DNA of 64,000 nt from Streptomyces coeruleorubidus (GCF_028885415.1 NZ_CP118527.1:2108001-2172000); one strand, 5' to 3'; numbered from the stretch's first letter, positions 45,701 to 59,971 are shown. Notes: generated from the sequence alone by a model not told the origin. Numbers and translations are program-made.

Positions 45701-46732
45701 TCAAAGGCCCAGCCTCGCCAGCGACTTCCCCCCGTCCAGCTCGCACACACCCGCACCGGCCGCCGTCCACGCCGCGGCGCACAACGCACGCAGCCCGTCC
45801 AGCGCCTCACCGTCCCCGTCGAGCTCCAGCCGGTCCGCACCGGCCGTCGCCGTCCAGCCACCGCACCGGAACCCGCCGTCGTCCGCCGCGGCGACATCCG
45901 GCTGGCCGCTGAGCATCCCGCGCAGATCGGCGTCCACATACGTCGGCCGGTGCTGCGGAGGCGCGGCCAGCAGCTGCGCGCCGTCGGTCACCCCGGTCAG
46001 GACGAGCAGCGAGTCGACATCCCCGTTGAACGCGCCCTCGATGTCCGTGTCCAGCCGGTCCCCCACCACCAGCGGCCGCTCGGCCCCCGTCCGCAGGATG
46101 GTCTCCCGGTGCATCGGCGGCAGCGGCTTGCCCGCGACCTGCGGCTCGGCGCCCGTGGCGATCCGCACGACCTCCACCGCCGCGCCGTTGCCCGGCGCGA
46201 TGCCCCGCCCGCTCGGAATCGTCAGGTCGGTGTTCGAAGCGAACCACGGCACACCGCGCGCGACGGCGTAACTGGCCTCCGCGAAACGGCCCCACGGCAG
46301 CTCGGGACCGCCGTACCCCTGCGCAACCGCCGCCGGATCGTCGTCCGCCGACTCCACGGGCACGAGCCCGCGCTCGCGCAGCGCCACCCGCAGCCCCTCG
46401 CCGCCGATCACCAGCACACGGGCGCCCTGCGGCACCTGCTCGCTGATCAGCCGCGCGACCGCCTGCGCCGAGGTGATGACATCGTCCGCGCCCGTCGGTA
46501 TGCCCAGCTCGGTCAGATGCTCGGCCACCGTGTCCGGAGTCCGCAGCGCGTTGTTGGTGACGTACGCCAGACGCATCCCGCCCGTCCGGGCCGTGGCCAG
46601 CGACTCGACCGCGTGCGCGATCGCGCTCCCGCCCGCGTACACGACACCGTCCAGATCGAGCAGCGCCGTGTCGTACGCCTCGCTCAGGGCCTGCCCACTG
46701 CCCTCGGGCCTCGTCCTGACGCTCCGGCTCAT
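45701..46732 (-). CDS. HAD-IIA family hydrolase (NagD-like phosphatase)
   Basis: The 343-residue phosphatase has the HAD motif I in ALLDLDGVVYAGG. Motif II appears as VTNNALRTPDTVAEHL (the NagD/PdxP N-N pair), and the late lysine and GDRLDTDIEGAFNGDVDSLLVLTG form motifs III and IV. The ATG at 46732 follows GAGGAG by about ten bases; the longer frame runs over the divergent gene. Substrates in this family are sugar phosphates, pyridoxal phosphate or nucleotides. It is divergent from the DUF1015 gene. Confidence 0.9.
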   Translation of the reverse strand: MSRSVRTRPEGSGQALSEAYDTALLDLDGVVYAGGSAIAHAVESLATARTGGMRLAYVTNNALRTPDTVAEHLTELGIPTGADDVITSAQAVARLISEQVPQGARVLVIGGEGLRVALRERGLVPVESADDDPAAVAQGYGGPELPWGRFAEASYAVARGVPWFASNTDLTIPSGRGIAPGNGAAVEVVRIATGAEPQVAGKPLPPMHRETILRTGAERPLVVGDRLDTDIEGAFNGDVDSLLVLTGVTDGAQLLAAPPQHRPTYVDADLRGMLSGQPDVAAADDGGFRCGGWTATAGADRLELDGDGEALDGLRALCAAAWTAAGAGVCELDGGKSLARLGL

Positions 46733-46804
46733 CCCGCATCGCTCCTCGTTCGACGGCTTTCCCCCGATCATCCCCCATGCCACTGACACCCGTACGATGC
46801 CGGG

Positions 46805-48097
46805 ATGAACACAGCAGGTCACTCGGAAGCAACGGAGCGCCGAGGCCTGGAACTCACCCCGTTCCGAGGCCTTCGATACGACCCCGACCGGGTCGGCAGC
46901 CTGGCCGCAGTGACGTCCCCGCCGTACGACGTCGTCGTCCGCCCCGACGGAGTCCACCATCTCGAGTCCGCCGACCCGCACAACATCGTCCGTCTGATCC
47001 TCCCCCAGGCCGCCACCCCGAGCGCCCGGAACGACCAGGCCGCCGAAACCCTGCGCCGCTGGCTGTCCGAGGGCGTCCTGAACACCGACCCGGACCCCGG
47101 CCTGTACGTCTACGAGCAGCGGGACGGCAACGGCATGCTCCAACGCGGCGTCATCGGCGCCCTGCGCGTGTCGGACCCGGCCGAGCAGGTGGTGCTGCCG
47201 CACGAGGACGTCATGCCGCACATCGTCGCCGACCGCGCGGCCCTGATGCGGGCCACCTCCGCGAACCTCGAACCCCTCCTGCTCACCTACCGCGGCGACG
47301 ACTCGACGACCGCCACGGCGGACCTGATCGAGCGCACCGCCGAAAAGCCCCCGCTCCTCGCGACCACCACGGAGGACGGCTTCAGCCACCGCCTGTGGTC
47401 GGTCACCGCCCCCGCCGACCTGGCCACCATCCAGACCGACCTGGCCCGTCACCAGGCCCTCATCGCCGACGGCCACCACCGCTGGGCGACCTACCGCCGC
47501 CTCCGCACGGAGCACCCGTCCCCCAGCCCATGGGACCACGGCCTGGTCCTGCTGGTCGACACGGCCCGCTATCCCCTCCGCGTCCGCGCCATCCACCGCC
47601 TCCTCCACGGTCTGCCGGTCGGCGACGCCGTGGCCGCCCTGCACGGCCACTTCCGCGTGCGCCGCCTCGAAGTCCCGCTGTCCGAGGCCCTGGAGGCACT
47701 GGCGGACGCGACCTGCGCGGGCAACGCGTTCCTGCTGGCCGGCGACGGTTCCTTCCATCTCGTCGACCACCCGGACCCGGGCCTCCTGGCCCGTACGATC
47801 CCCGCCGACCGCCCCACCGCCTGGCGCACCCTCGACGCGACGGTCCTGCACGCCACGCTCCTCGACCACGTCTGGCGCATCCCCGAGGACTCCCCCGCGC
47901 ACATCACCTACATCCACGACACGGCCGCCACGGTCGCGAAGGCGGAACGCGACGGCGGTACGGCCGTCCTGATGCACCCGGTCCGCGAGGAGGTCGTCCG
48001 CGACCTGGCCCGGCAGGGCGTCACCATGCCACGCAAGTCGACGTCGTTCGGCCCGAAGCCGGCCTCCGGCCTGGTGCTGCGCGCGCTGGACCTCTGA
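46805..48097 (+). CDS. DUF1015 family protein
   Basis: The 430-residue protein of the DUF1015 family has TPFRGLRYDPDRVGSLAAVTSPPYDVV at the N-terminus, LYVYEQRDGNGMLQRGVIGAL, and the diagnostic ALIADGHHRWATYRRL segment, where the His pair suggests metal or phosphate binding. C-terminal DATVLHATLLDHVW and RKSTSFGPKPASGLVLRAL are also typical. Some relatives are ATP-dependent serine kinases (SerK of archaea), so serine phosphorylation is possible. It starts from the ATG at 46805, divergent from the HAD phosphatase. A kinase next to a phosphatase is suggestive only. Confidence 0.85.
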   Translation: MNTAGHSEATERRGLELTPFRGLRYDPDRVGSLAAVTSPPYDVVVRPDGVHHLESADPHNIVRLILPQAATPSARNDQAAETLRRWLSEGVLNTDPDPGLYVYEQRDGNGMLQRGVIGALRVSDPAEQVVLPHEDVMPHIVADRAALMRATSANLEPLLLTYRGDDSTTATADLIERTAEKPPLLATTTEDGFSHRLWSVTAPADLATIQTDLARHQALIADGHHRWATYRRLRTEHPSPSPWDHGLVLLVDTARYPLRVRAIHRLLHGLPVGDAVAALHGHFRVRRLEVPLSEALEALADATCAGNAFLLAGDGSFHLVDHPDPGLLARTIPADRPTAWRTLDATVLHATLLDHVWRIPEDSPAHITYIHDTAATVAKAERDGGTAVLMHPVREEVVRDLARQGVTMPRKSTSFGPKPASGLVLRALDL

Positions 48098-48119
48098 CGC
48101 GCCGGCTGCGACGCACGAA

Positions 48120-48149
48120 GGGGGCGGATCCCGACCGGAATCCGCCCCC
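48120..48149. terminator. Bidirectional terminator after the DUF1015 gene
   Basis: A 10-bp stem GGGGGCGGAT/ATCCGCCCCC with a 10-base loop lies between convergent genes, 11 bases before the stop of the RGG/TPR gene. Confidence 0.75.
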
Positions 48150-48160
48150 TCTACGCAACG

Positions 48161-50101
48161 TCAGTCCTTCTCCTCCACGGCGGCGTCGCCGCCCTCACCC
48201 TCGTCCTTGTCCTCGGCCTCGTCCTCGTCCTCGGCCAGGGCGTCCATGAACTCCACGCCGTCCAGCTCGGCGAGCCGGTCCGAGGCGTCCGTGCTGCCGT
48301 CCCGGTCGGCCTCCACGGCCTTCGCGAACCACTCCCGCGCCTCAGGCTCCCGCCCGGCGGCCAGCAGCGCGTCGGCGTAGGCGTACCGCAGCCGCGCGGT
48401 CCACGGCTGCATGGAGTTGGAGGCCAGCTCCGGGCTCTGAAGCGTCACGATGGCCGCGTCCAGCTGCCCCATGTCCCGCCGCGCACCGGCCGCGACGAGC
48501 CGCATCTCGACCTGCCCGGCCTTGTCGAGCTTGTGCACCTCGGGTGCCCCGGCCATGTCGAGCGCCTTCTCCGGCCGCCCGAGACCGCGCTCGCAGTCGG
48601 CCATGACAGGCCACAGGTCCACGTTCCCGGTCATGCGCCGCGCGGCCCGGAACTCGGCGAGAGCCTCGCTGTACTTCTGGTTCGCGTACGCGGCGAAGCC
48701 GCCCGCCTCCCGTACGGCGGCGACACGCGAAGCCAGTCGCAGGGCCACCTTGGAGTAGGCGTACGCCCCCTCGGGATCCTCGTCGATGAGCCGGGCGACC
48801 ATCACCAAGTTCTTGGCGACGTCGTCGGCGAGCGTCTTGGGCAGGCTCTGCAGCTCCTGCCGTACGTCCTTGTCGATCTCCTCGCCCGTGACGTCCTCAG
48901 GGATCGGCAGCCGCTTGATGGGCTCCCGATCCCGCTCGCGCTCGTCACGGAAGCGGCCACCGCCACGCCGGTCGTCACGCCTGTCGTCGCGCCTGTCGTC
49001 ACGGCCCCGGAAGCCCCCGGGCCGCCCACCGCGATCGTCGCGGCGCGGCCCGCGCCCACCACGGTCGTCCCGGCTCCGGAAGCCGCCACGGTCGCCACGG
49101 GTGTCACGGTCGCCGCGGCTGTCGTCCCGACGGAACTCACCACGCTCGCGACGAGGACCGTCGTCCCGCCGGAAACCGCCGCTCCCGCCCCGGGGGGCAT
49201 CGTCGCGCCGGAAACCGCCACGGTCCCCACGGTCGTCCCCACGGCGCTCGTCACGACGCTCATCCCGACGGCCGTCACGGCGGTCATCCCGACGGTCGTC
49301 TCGGCCACGGAAACCACCGCGGTCACCGTCGCGCCGGAATCCGCGATCCCGGTCGCCGCCACGGAATCCACGGTCCCGGTCGTCACCGCGGAAGCCACGG
49401 TCCCGGTCGTCCCGGCGCTCTCCGCGGTCGTCACGGCGGTGGAACCCGCCGCGGTCGCCCTCACGCCTGTCATCACGACGGTCATCCCGTCGGAATCCAC
49501 CGTGCTGCCCACGGTCGTCGTCCCTGCGCGGCCCTCGGTCACGGTCGTCGCGCCGGCCGTAGCCGCCACCGCGGTTGTCGTCACGCCGGAACCCGCCCCG
49601 ATCGCCCCGATCTCCACGCTCGTCCCGACGCTCCCCCCGGTCGTCGCGCCGGGAGGAGGGACGCTCCCCACGGTCGTCCCGACGGAAGGAGGGGCGGTCA
49701 CCCCGGTCGTCGCGCCGGGAGGAGGGACGCTCCCCACGGTCGTCCCGACGGAAGGAGGGGCGGTCACCACGGTCGTCGCGCCGGGAGGAGGGACGCTCCC
49801 CACGGTCGTCGCGCCGGAAGGAGGGACGGTCACCACGGTCGTCACGCCGGAAGCCGCCCTGGTCGCGATCGTCCCTGCGCGGCCCTCGATCACGGTCGTC
49901 GCGCCGGCCGTGGCCACCACCACGGTTGTCGTCACGCCGGAAGCCACCGCGCTCCCCGCGGTCGCTTCGGCCGCTTCGGTCGCCTCCGCGGAAGCCGCCA
50001 CGGTCTCCACGGTCCCCGCGCTGACCGCCGCGATCGCTCCGGTCGCCCTCCCGTCGCCGCTGGTCGCGCTCCGGTCGGTCGTCGGGAGAGTTGGTGGACA
50101 T
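48161..50101 (-). CDS. RGG/RDD-repeat disordered protein with C-terminal TPR-like domain
   Basis: 646 residues in two parts. Residues 1 to about 405 are almost entirely Arg, Asp, Gly, Phe and Glu (RGG, RDD and DRG units), including three exact 22-residue repeats at about 88-157. Residues about 410-620 are a helical repeat domain (KTLADDVAKNLVMVARLIDEDPEGAYAYSKVAL, then AEFRAARRMTGNVDLWPVMADCERGLGRPEKAL), followed by an acidic tail. RGG regions often bind RNA and drive condensates. The gene lies just downstream of the rRNA operon terminator. I know no established role; RNA binding or ribosome association is inference. Confidence 0.85.
   Translation of the reverse strand: MSTNSPDDRPERDQRRREGDRSDRGGQRGDRGDRGGFRGGDRSGRSDRGERGGFRRDDNRGGGHGRRDDRDRGPRRDDRDQGGFRRDDRGDRPSFRRDDRGERPSSRRDDRGDRPSFRRDDRGERPSSRRDDRGDRPSFRRDDRGERPSSRRDDRGERRDERGDRGDRGGFRRDDNRGGGYGRRDDRDRGPRRDDDRGQHGGFRRDDRRDDRREGDRGGFHRRDDRGERRDDRDRGFRGDDRDRGFRGGDRDRGFRRDGDRGGFRGRDDRRDDRRDGRRDERRDERRGDDRGDRGGFRRDDAPRGGSGGFRRDDGPRRERGEFRRDDSRGDRDTRGDRGGFRSRDDRGGRGPRRDDRGGRPGGFRGRDDRRDDRRDDRRGGGRFRDERERDREPIKRLPIPEDVTGEEIDKDVRQELQSLPKTLADDVAKNLVMVARLIDEDPEGAYAYSKVALRLASRVAAVREAGGFAAYANQKYSEALAEFRAARRMTGNVDLWPVMADCERGLGRPEKALDMAGAPEVHKLDKAGQVEMRLVAAGARRDMGQLDAAIVTLQSPELASNSMQPWTARLRYAYADALLAAGREPEAREWFAKAVEADRDGSTDASDRLAELDGVEFMDALAEDEDEAEDKDEGEGGDAAVEEKD
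49638..49840. repeat. 66-bp tandem repeats inside the RGG/TPR gene
   Basis: About three nearly identical units of 66 bases (22 codons) begin at 49638, 49704 and 49770. The copies are almost exact at the DNA level, so the expansion is recent and copy number may vary between strains. Confidence 0.85.
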
Positions 50102-50173
50102 GGTGACTCCTGTCTTCGGTACTGCAAGTCATTCTCGCGCAGCCGGGTGCCCAGCGCGCAGTGCAAAAACAAA

Positions 50174-50217
50174 AAGGACCCCTGGTCCCAGCTGAACGCT
50201 GGTGACCAGGGGTCCTT
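50174..50217 (-). terminator. Intrinsic terminator of the rRNA operon
   Basis: A 13-bp stem (50174-50186 with 50205-50217) and, on the RNA strand, a U-rich run (reverse complement of CAAAAACAAAAA). It lies just past the 5S gene and is a classic U-tract terminator, unusual among the other hairpins in this window. Confidence 0.85.
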
Positions 50218-50226
50218 CCAAAGATT

Positions 50227-50345
50227 GTTCGGCGGCGTCCTACTCTCCCACAGGGTCCCCCCTGCAGTACCATCGGCGCTGTAAGGCTTAGCTTCCGGGT
50301 TCGGAATGTAACCGGGCGTTTCCCCTACGCTATAACCACCGAAAC
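50227..50345 (-). rRNA. rrf: 5S ribosomal RNA
   Basis: The RNA reads from GTTTCGGTGG (5', at 50345) to GCCGCCGAAC (3', at 50227), the actinobacterial 5S pattern of about 119 bases. Conserved CCGAACCCGGAAGCTAAG and GGGGGGACC stretches are present. It is separated by about 105 bases from the 23S gene and followed by the operon terminator. Confidence 0.93.
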
Positions 50346-50428
50346 CCTAATGGTTTCGAGCGAACAAGCACACTCTTCAATTGTTTGTTCTGCTCAAAGC
50401 CGACAACCGTTCGTTGTCTCAGAACTAA

Positions 50429-53592
<3,164 letters not shown>

Positions 53593-53807
53593 CAGTTCTC
53601 AAACAACGACCAGCCACCCATCACCCCGCCCTACACAGGCGAGTTCACTGGGGCCGGCGCTGAGGAAAAATCCATTCCCTCAGACACCCAACAGCGTGCC
53701 CGGCCAAATCCCGTCCGGAGATCATGCGTTCCACGCTCTTACGAGCAGTACTAGCAGCCTCCGACCCGAGGTCCTGGCCGAGTAGTCAACGTTCCACCCA
53801 TGAGCAA

Positions 53808-55527
<1,720 letters not shown>

Positions 55528-55562
55528 AGACGGGGTATCAACATATCTGGCGTTGACTTTTG

Positions 55563-55590
55563 GCACGCTGTTGAGTTCTCAAGGAACGGT
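55563..55590 (-). promoter_or_regulatory. boxA-like element in the rRNA leader
   Basis: The minus strand reads TTGAGAACTCAACAGCGTGC, the conserved actinobacterial rRNA leader element that resembles a boxA antitermination signal. A related TTTGAGAACTG occurs in the 16S-23S spacer. Confidence 0.6.
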
Positions 55591-55909
55591 CGCTTCCTTT
55601 GTACTCACCCTCTCGGGCTTTCCTCCGGGCGCTTCCCTTCGATCTTGCGTTTCCGACTCTATCAGATCCTTTTCTCGACCCGATTCCCTGTCGGCGGGAT
55701 TTGCCGGACGGCCTTGGCTTTCGCTCGTCGACCTTTCGACATTCACTACGTTAGCCGATTCACCGTCCAACTCATAATCGAGTCGGTCAGCGCCGAATTC
55801 AGGCATGCGGGCACGCCGAATTCGCCCCTGCTGAGGGGAGTAGCTAGGTAGTGGGTTGGCCGCTTCCGGCTGCTGGCGAATGCCGTACCCGGGTCAAGCG
55901 GCTCGGGCT

Positions 55910-55938
55910 ACATTACGCATCTTGCGGGGACGCGTCAA
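55910..55938 (-). promoter_or_regulatory. Candidate upstream rRNA operon promoter
   Basis: TTGACG (55938-55933), an exact 17-base spacer and TAATGT (55915-55910) give a good match to the vegetative sigma consensus, about 500 bases upstream of 16S. The -35 box overlaps the stop codon of the alkylpurine glycosylase gene. A second possible -10 (GATAGAGT, 55663-55656) lies nearer 16S, in keeping with the multiple promoters of Streptomyces rrn operons. Confidence 0.65.
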
Positions 55939-56585
55939 CTTCGGCGGCGCCTCGGGACATGAGCCCGATAGGGGCTCACCGTCGGGTCGTTGGCGATCCA
56001 GAAGCGCCAGGGGTGGATGTCGCCGTTGCCCCCGTCGCCCGCGACTCCGGTGCGTGGGCCGTTGCGTACCTGGTCACGGGGTACGGGCGTGCCCGAGAGG
56101 ACCTTCAGGGGTGTGGCGTCGGAGGTGCAGGCGTCCGTGCCGTCCAGGGAGCGGTCCACGCCCAGGGCCGTGGCCAGGCGGGCCGGGCCTTTGGCCAGTT
56201 CCTTGTCGTTGCGGGCCGAGAGTCGACGGGTGCGGGCCAGCTCGGCGCCCTCGATGATCTCGCCGGCACGGAGCAGGACCGCACTCGCCTTGCCCTCGGG
56301 GCCACAGACCAGGTTCATGCAGAACCACATGCCGTAGGTGAAGTAGACGTACACGTGCCCGGGGGGACCGAACATCACGCCGTTGCGGGCCGTGCGGCCG
56401 CGATAGGCGTGCGAGCCGGGATCGTCGGCACCGTCGTAGGCCTCGACCTCTGTGAGGCGGAGGGCGATCGGACCGTCCGGGGTGGTGCGTACCAGGATGC
56501 GGCCGAGGAGGTCGGGGGCGACATCGAGGACGGGCCGGTCGAAGAACTCCCTGGGCAGGGGCGTACGGTCGGGGGTCGCGATCAT
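55935..56585 (-). CDS. Alkylpurine (3-methyladenine) DNA glycosylase, MPG/AAG family
   Basis: The 216-residue enzyme excises alkylated purines in base excision repair. It has the MPG fold segments [48 protein letters not shown] with the catalytic Glu and active-site His/Tyr. Later come [20 protein letters not shown] and [17 protein letters not shown]. The ATG at 56585 has GGAGG just before it, and the longer frame is not conserved. Its stop overlaps the -35 of the rRNA promoter, so its transcription and the rRNA promoter are adjacent in the same direction. Confidence 0.92.
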   Translation of the reverse strand: MIATPDRTPLPREFFDRPVLDVAPDLLGRILVRTTPDGPIALRLTEVEAYDGADDPGSHAYRGRTARNGVMFGPPGHVYVYFTYGMWFCMNLVCGPEGKASAVLLRAGEIIEGAELARTRRLSARNDKELAKGPARLATALGVDRSLDGTDACTSDATPLKVLSGTPVPRDQVRNGPRTGVAGDGGNGDIHPWRFWIANDPTVSPYRAHVPRRRRS

Positions 56586-56730
56586 GCCCTCCGAGGGTAC
56601 TGGAGACGGGTGGTGCGGCGGGGTGGCCTCAGGGCGCCGGCCTTGCCAGGGTGAGGGCATGGAACCGGCCACGGCCGGATCGCGTTTGTATGGATCAAGG
56701 ATCCAGCCGTAGTGGGCGAGAGGGAGAGAC

Positions 56731-57513
56731 ATGGCGTTCAAGAAGCTGCTCGCGAGCCTGGGGGCCGGCGGGGCTTCCGTCGAGACCGTGCTGCACGAGG
56801 TCAACGTCGTGCCGGGCGGTGTCGTCCAGGGTGAGGTGCGGATTCAGGGCGGGTCCGTGAACCAGCAGATCGAGGGGCTCTCGGTCGGGCTCCAGGCCAA
56901 GGTCGAGGTGGAGAGCGGCGACCAGGAGTACAAGCAGGACATCGAATTCACCAAGTCCCGGCTGGGCGGGGCGTTCGAGCTTCAGGCGAACGCGGTGCAC
57001 GCCGTGCAGTTCGGGCTGGAGATCCCGTGGGAGACGCCGATCACGACGATCGACGGGCAGGAGCTGCGCTCGATGCACATCGGGGTCTCCACGGAGCTGG
57101 AGATCGCGCGGGCGGTGGACTCCGGTGACCTGGACCCGATCAACGTGCACCCGCTGCCGGCGCAGAAGGCGATCCTGGACGCGTTCATCCAGCTGGGCTT
57201 CCGGTTCAAGAACGCTGACATGGAGCGCGGTGTCATCCGGGGTACGCGGCAGAAGCTGCCGTTCTACCAGGAGATCGAGTTCTACCCGCCGCAGCAGTAC
57301 CGGGGGCTGAACCAGGTCGAGTTGAGCTTCGTGGCCGACGAGCACGCCATGGACGTGGTGCTCGAGATGGACAAGAAGCCGGGTCTGTTCAGCGAGGGCA
57401 GCGACACCTTCCGCTCGTTCCAGGTGGGGCTCAACGACTACCAGGGGACCGACTGGACGGCGTACATCAACCAGTGGCTCTCCGAGGTCGGCAGCAAGCG
57501 CAACTGGTTCTAG
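56731..57513 (+). CDS. Spo0M-like sporulation regulator
   Basis: The 260-residue arrestin-like protein of the SpoOM family has [38 protein letters not shown], then [19 protein letters not shown] and [17 protein letters not shown] [13 protein letters not shown], all typical. In Bacillus, Spo0M affects entry into sporulation and cell division. No signal peptide is visible. It starts at the ATG at 56731, with GAGAGGGAGAGAC just upstream, and precedes the PEBP-like gene on the same strand by 50 bases, so the two may be co-transcribed. Confidence 0.88.
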   Translation: MAFKKLLASLGAGGASVETVLHEVNVVPGGVVQGEVRIQGGSVNQQIEGLSVGLQAKVEVESGDQEYKQDIEFTKSRLGGAFELQANAVHAVQFGLEIPWETPITTIDGQELRSMHIGVSTELEIARAVDSGDLDPINVHPLPAQKAILDAFIQLGFRFKNADMERGVIRGTRQKLPFYQEIEFYPPQQYRGLNQVELSFVADEHAMDVVLEMDKKPGLFSEGSDTFRSFQVGLNDYQGTDWTAYINQWLSEVGSKRNWF

Positions 57514-57565
57514 GGGAGGGCCTAGGCTCGGGATCAACTGCAAGAACCGATCAGGAGGTACCGAG

Positions 57566-58105
57566 GTGACCGAGCTCAAGCGGCGGCCGCTCCCCCACGA
57601 CTTCCATCCGCCCGTGCCGTCGTTCACGGTGACGAGCGAGGACGTCCAGGAGGCTGCGACGCTCAAGGACGCTCAGGTCTATGCGGCCGGCAACACCTCG
57701 CCGCAGCTGCGGTGGGAGGGCTTCCCGCCCGAGACCAAGAGCTTCGCCGTGACCTGCTACGACCCCGATGCCCCGACGGGCAGCGGGTTCTGGCACTGGG
57801 TGCTGTTCGACATCCCGGCGTCGGTGACCGAGCTGCCGGCGGGCGCGGGCGGCGGCAAGTTCGAGGGTCTGCCCGAGAGTGCGGTCCACGCTCGTAACGA
57901 CTACGGCGGCAAGGAGTTCGGCGGGGCCGCGCCGCCGCCCGGGGACGGGCCGCACCGGTACGTGTTCACGGTGTACGCCGTGGACCAGGAGAAGCTCGGT
58001 CCGGACGCGGAGGCTTCGCCGGCCGTGGTGGGCTTCAACCTGCGGTTCCACACGATCGGGCGGGCCCAGCTGATCGGTGAGTACGAGGTGCCCGCCGAAA
58101 GCTGA
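57566..58105 (+). CDS. YbhB/YbcL-type PEBP (Raf kinase inhibitor-like) protein
   Basis: The 179-residue cytoplasmic PEBP-fold protein has [44 protein letters not shown], which contains the DPDAP and FWHW ligand-pocket motifs. [13 protein letters not shown] and a C-terminal [10 protein letters not shown] follow. Bacterial PEBP proteins bind small anionic ligands and are of mostly unknown physiological role. It starts at a GTG with GGAGG eight bases upstream. A U-tract terminator follows at 58144. Confidence 0.9.
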   Translation: MTELKRRPLPHDFHPPVPSFTVTSEDVQEAATLKDAQVYAAGNTSPQLRWEGFPPETKSFAVTCYDPDAPTGSGFWHWVLFDIPASVTELPAGAGGGKFEGLPESAVHARNDYGGKEFGGAAPPPGDGPHRYVFTVYAVDQEKLGPDAEASPAVVGFNLRFHTIGRAQLIGEYEVPAES

Positions 58106-58143
58106 GTGAGCCGCCCGGCGATCCCGGCGTTCACGGAACGTTT

Positions 58144-58186
58144 GCCCGCTCCTGGTCTTGGAATTGATCAGGAGCGGGCATTTTTG
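58144..58186 (+). terminator. Intrinsic terminator after the PEBP gene
   Basis: An 11-bp stem (58144-58154 with 58169-58179) is followed by ATTTTTGTT, a true U tract. Confidence 0.85.
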
Positions 58187-58315
58187 TTGCCGGGGGCCGC
58201 GGGGGTCACCCCCTGTGGGAGCAGCAGATATTGCGTTGTCCATCTCGGCGTGCCCGGCCAGAGTTGATCCCAGCCCGCCAGGGGGTGGGCCGGTGCACAC
58301 GGGAGGTGGGCTGGT

Positions 58316-58822
58316 ATGCGGGACACGCTGGTACTCAACGCGAGCTTCGAGCCGCTGTCGACGGTGACGCTGAACCGAGCCGTCGTTCTGGTGCTTCAGG
58401 ACAAGGCCGTCGTCGAGCAGGCCCACCCCGAACTGCGGATGCGGGGAGCCGCGGTCGACATACCGGCGCCCCGTGTGATCAGGCTCTGCCAGTACGTACG
58501 GGTGCCCTTCCGAAGACGAGCGCCGTGGTCGAGGCGGGGTGTGCTGGTCCGGGACCGGCACCGGTGCGCGTACTGCGGGAGGCGGGCGACGACCGTCGAC
58601 CACGTGGTGCCGCGGTCGCAGGGGGGTCAGGACACGTGGCTGAACACGGTGGCCTCTTGTGCGCAGGACAATCACCGTAAGGCGAACCGGACTCCGGAGG
58701 AGGCGGGGATGCCGCTGCTGCGGCAGCCGTTCGAGCCGACTCCGGCGGACGCGATGCTGCTGGCACTGGGGCAGGACGACTTCGCCGCGCTGCCGGAGTG
58801 GCTGGCGCAGCCCGCGGCCTAG
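58316..58822 (+). CDS. HNH endonuclease
   Basis: The 168-residue protein starts MRDTLVLNASFEPLSTVTLNRAVVLVL, the common N-terminus of the actinobacterial HNH group near Spo0M. It then has the zinc-knuckle and nuclease segment CAYCGRRATTVDHVVPRSQGGQDTWLNTVASCAQDNHRK. The catalytic His is in the DHV segment and the C-x2-C pairs bind zinc. GGGAGGTG precedes the ATG. A role in DNA repair or defence is possible; none is established to my knowledge. It is convergent with the SPFH gene across a strong terminator. Confidence 0.87.
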   Translation: MRDTLVLNASFEPLSTVTLNRAVVLVLQDKAVVEQAHPELRMRGAAVDIPAPRVIRLCQYVRVPFRRRAPWSRRGVLVRDRHRCAYCGRRATTVDHVVPRSQGGQDTWLNTVASCAQDNHRKANRTPEEAGMPLLRQPFEPTPADAMLLALGQDDFAALPEWLAQPAA

Positions 58823-58831
58823 CAGTCGTGC

Positions 58832-58870
58832 GAAGGGGGCCCGCTTCCCTGGGAAGCGGGCCCCCTTCGT
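58832..58870. terminator. Bidirectional terminator between HNH and SPFH genes
   Basis: A perfect 18-bp stem (58832-58849 with 58853-58870) with a 3-base loop separates the two convergent genes. Confidence 0.85.
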
Positions 58871-58879
58871 GCGTCTCGG

Positions 58880-59839
58880 TCAGTCGATGGACGGCTTCTC
58901 GCGGCGCTCCTGGGCGGGGACGCCGCTTCCGGACGCGCCTGAGTTGCCGCCGGAACCGCCGCCCAGGCCACCGAAGTTGCCCATGGCGCCCGACAGGCCC
59001 TTGAGAGCGTCGCCGATCTCGCTGGGCACGATCCAGAGCTTGTTGGCGTCGCCTTCGGCGATCTTGGGGAGCATCTGGAGGTACTGGTAGGAGAGGAGCT
59101 TCTGGTCCGGGTCCCCGGCGTGGATGGCCTCGAAGACCGTACGGACAGCCTGGGCCTCGCCCTCGGCGCGCAGTGCGGCCGCCTTGGCCTCACCTTCGGC
59201 GCGCAGGATCTGAGACTGCTTCTCACCTTCGGCGCGCAGGATCTCGGACTGCCGGACACCTTCGGCCTGGAGGATCGCGGCGCGCTTGTCACGGTCGGCG
59301 CGCATCTGCTTCTCCATCGAGTCCTGGATGGAGGTGGGCGGCTCGATCGCCTTGAGTTCGACGCGGTTGACGCGGATGCCCCACTTGCCGGTGGCCTCGT
59401 CGAGGACGCCGCGCAGGGCCGCGTTGATCTCCTCGCGGGAGGTCAGGGTCCGCTCCAGGTCCATGCCACCGATGATGTTGCGGAGCGTGGTGACCGTGAG
59501 CTGCTCGATCGCCTGGATGTAGCTGGCGACTTCGTACGTCGCGGCGCGGGCGTCGGTCACCTGGTAGTAGATGACCGTGTCGATGTTGACCACCAGGTTG
59601 TCCTGGGTGATCACCGGCTGCGGCGGGAAGGGCACGACCTGTTCGCGCAGATCGATGCGGTTGCGGATGGTGTCGATGAACGGGACGACGATGTTGAGGC
59701 CGGCGTTCAGCGTCCGCGTGTAGCGGCCGAAGCGCTCGACGATGGCCGCGCTGGCCTGTGGGATGACTTGGATCGTCTTGATCAGGGCGATGAAGACCAA
59801 CACCACCAGAATGATCAGGACGATGATGACCGGTTCCAT
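58880..59839 (-). CDS. SPFH/Band 7 membrane protein (stomatin/QmcA-like)
   Basis: The 319-residue protein has an N-terminal membrane helix (about residues 3-22) and the SPFH domain with AAIVERFGRYTRTLNAGLNIVVPFIDTIRNRIDLREQV. A long coiled coil with the repeated ILRAEGEKQ unit follows, and then a Gly-rich C-terminal tail. SPFH proteins form membrane scaffolds for quality control. The upstream NfeD gene is a known partner of SPFH proteins, sometimes regulating proteolysis. The Glu/Ala repeats form a heptad-like helix typical of the family. Confidence 0.92.
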   Translation of the reverse strand: MEPVIIVLIILVVLVFIALIKTIQVIPQASAAIVERFGRYTRTLNAGLNIVVPFIDTIRNRIDLREQVVPFPPQPVITQDNLVVNIDTVIYYQVTDARAATYEVASYIQAIEQLTVTTLRNIIGGMDLERTLTSREEINAALRGVLDEATGKWGIRVNRVELKAIEPPTSIQDSMEKQMRADRDKRAAILQAEGVRQSEILRAEGEKQSQILRAEGEAKAAALRAEGEAQAVRTVFEAIHAGDPDQKLLSYQYLQMLPKIAEGDANKLWIVPSEIGDALKGLSGAMGNFGGLGGGSGGNSGASGSGVPAQERREKPSID

Positions 59840-59971
59840 CGTCGTTCCCCGTATCCCTTCTCCGCTTCGGCGCCTTCGGCAGATCTTATGGTTGTCGAAG
59901 ATCTTGCTGGTCGAGTCTGTCAGACCGTCGCGTAGCTGGCGAGGAGTTCACTCCAGTTACGTCCTTCGAGG

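Noticed and set aside
49638..49840. Regular repeats considered as a CRISPR array
   Set aside because: The units are contiguous 66-base coding repeats in frame with no variable spacers.
48533..50284. Plus-strand frames opposite the RGG/TPR gene
   Set aside because: Repetitive codons on one strand keep other frames open; the products are Val/Thr/Ala or Arg/Ser strings without a start signal.
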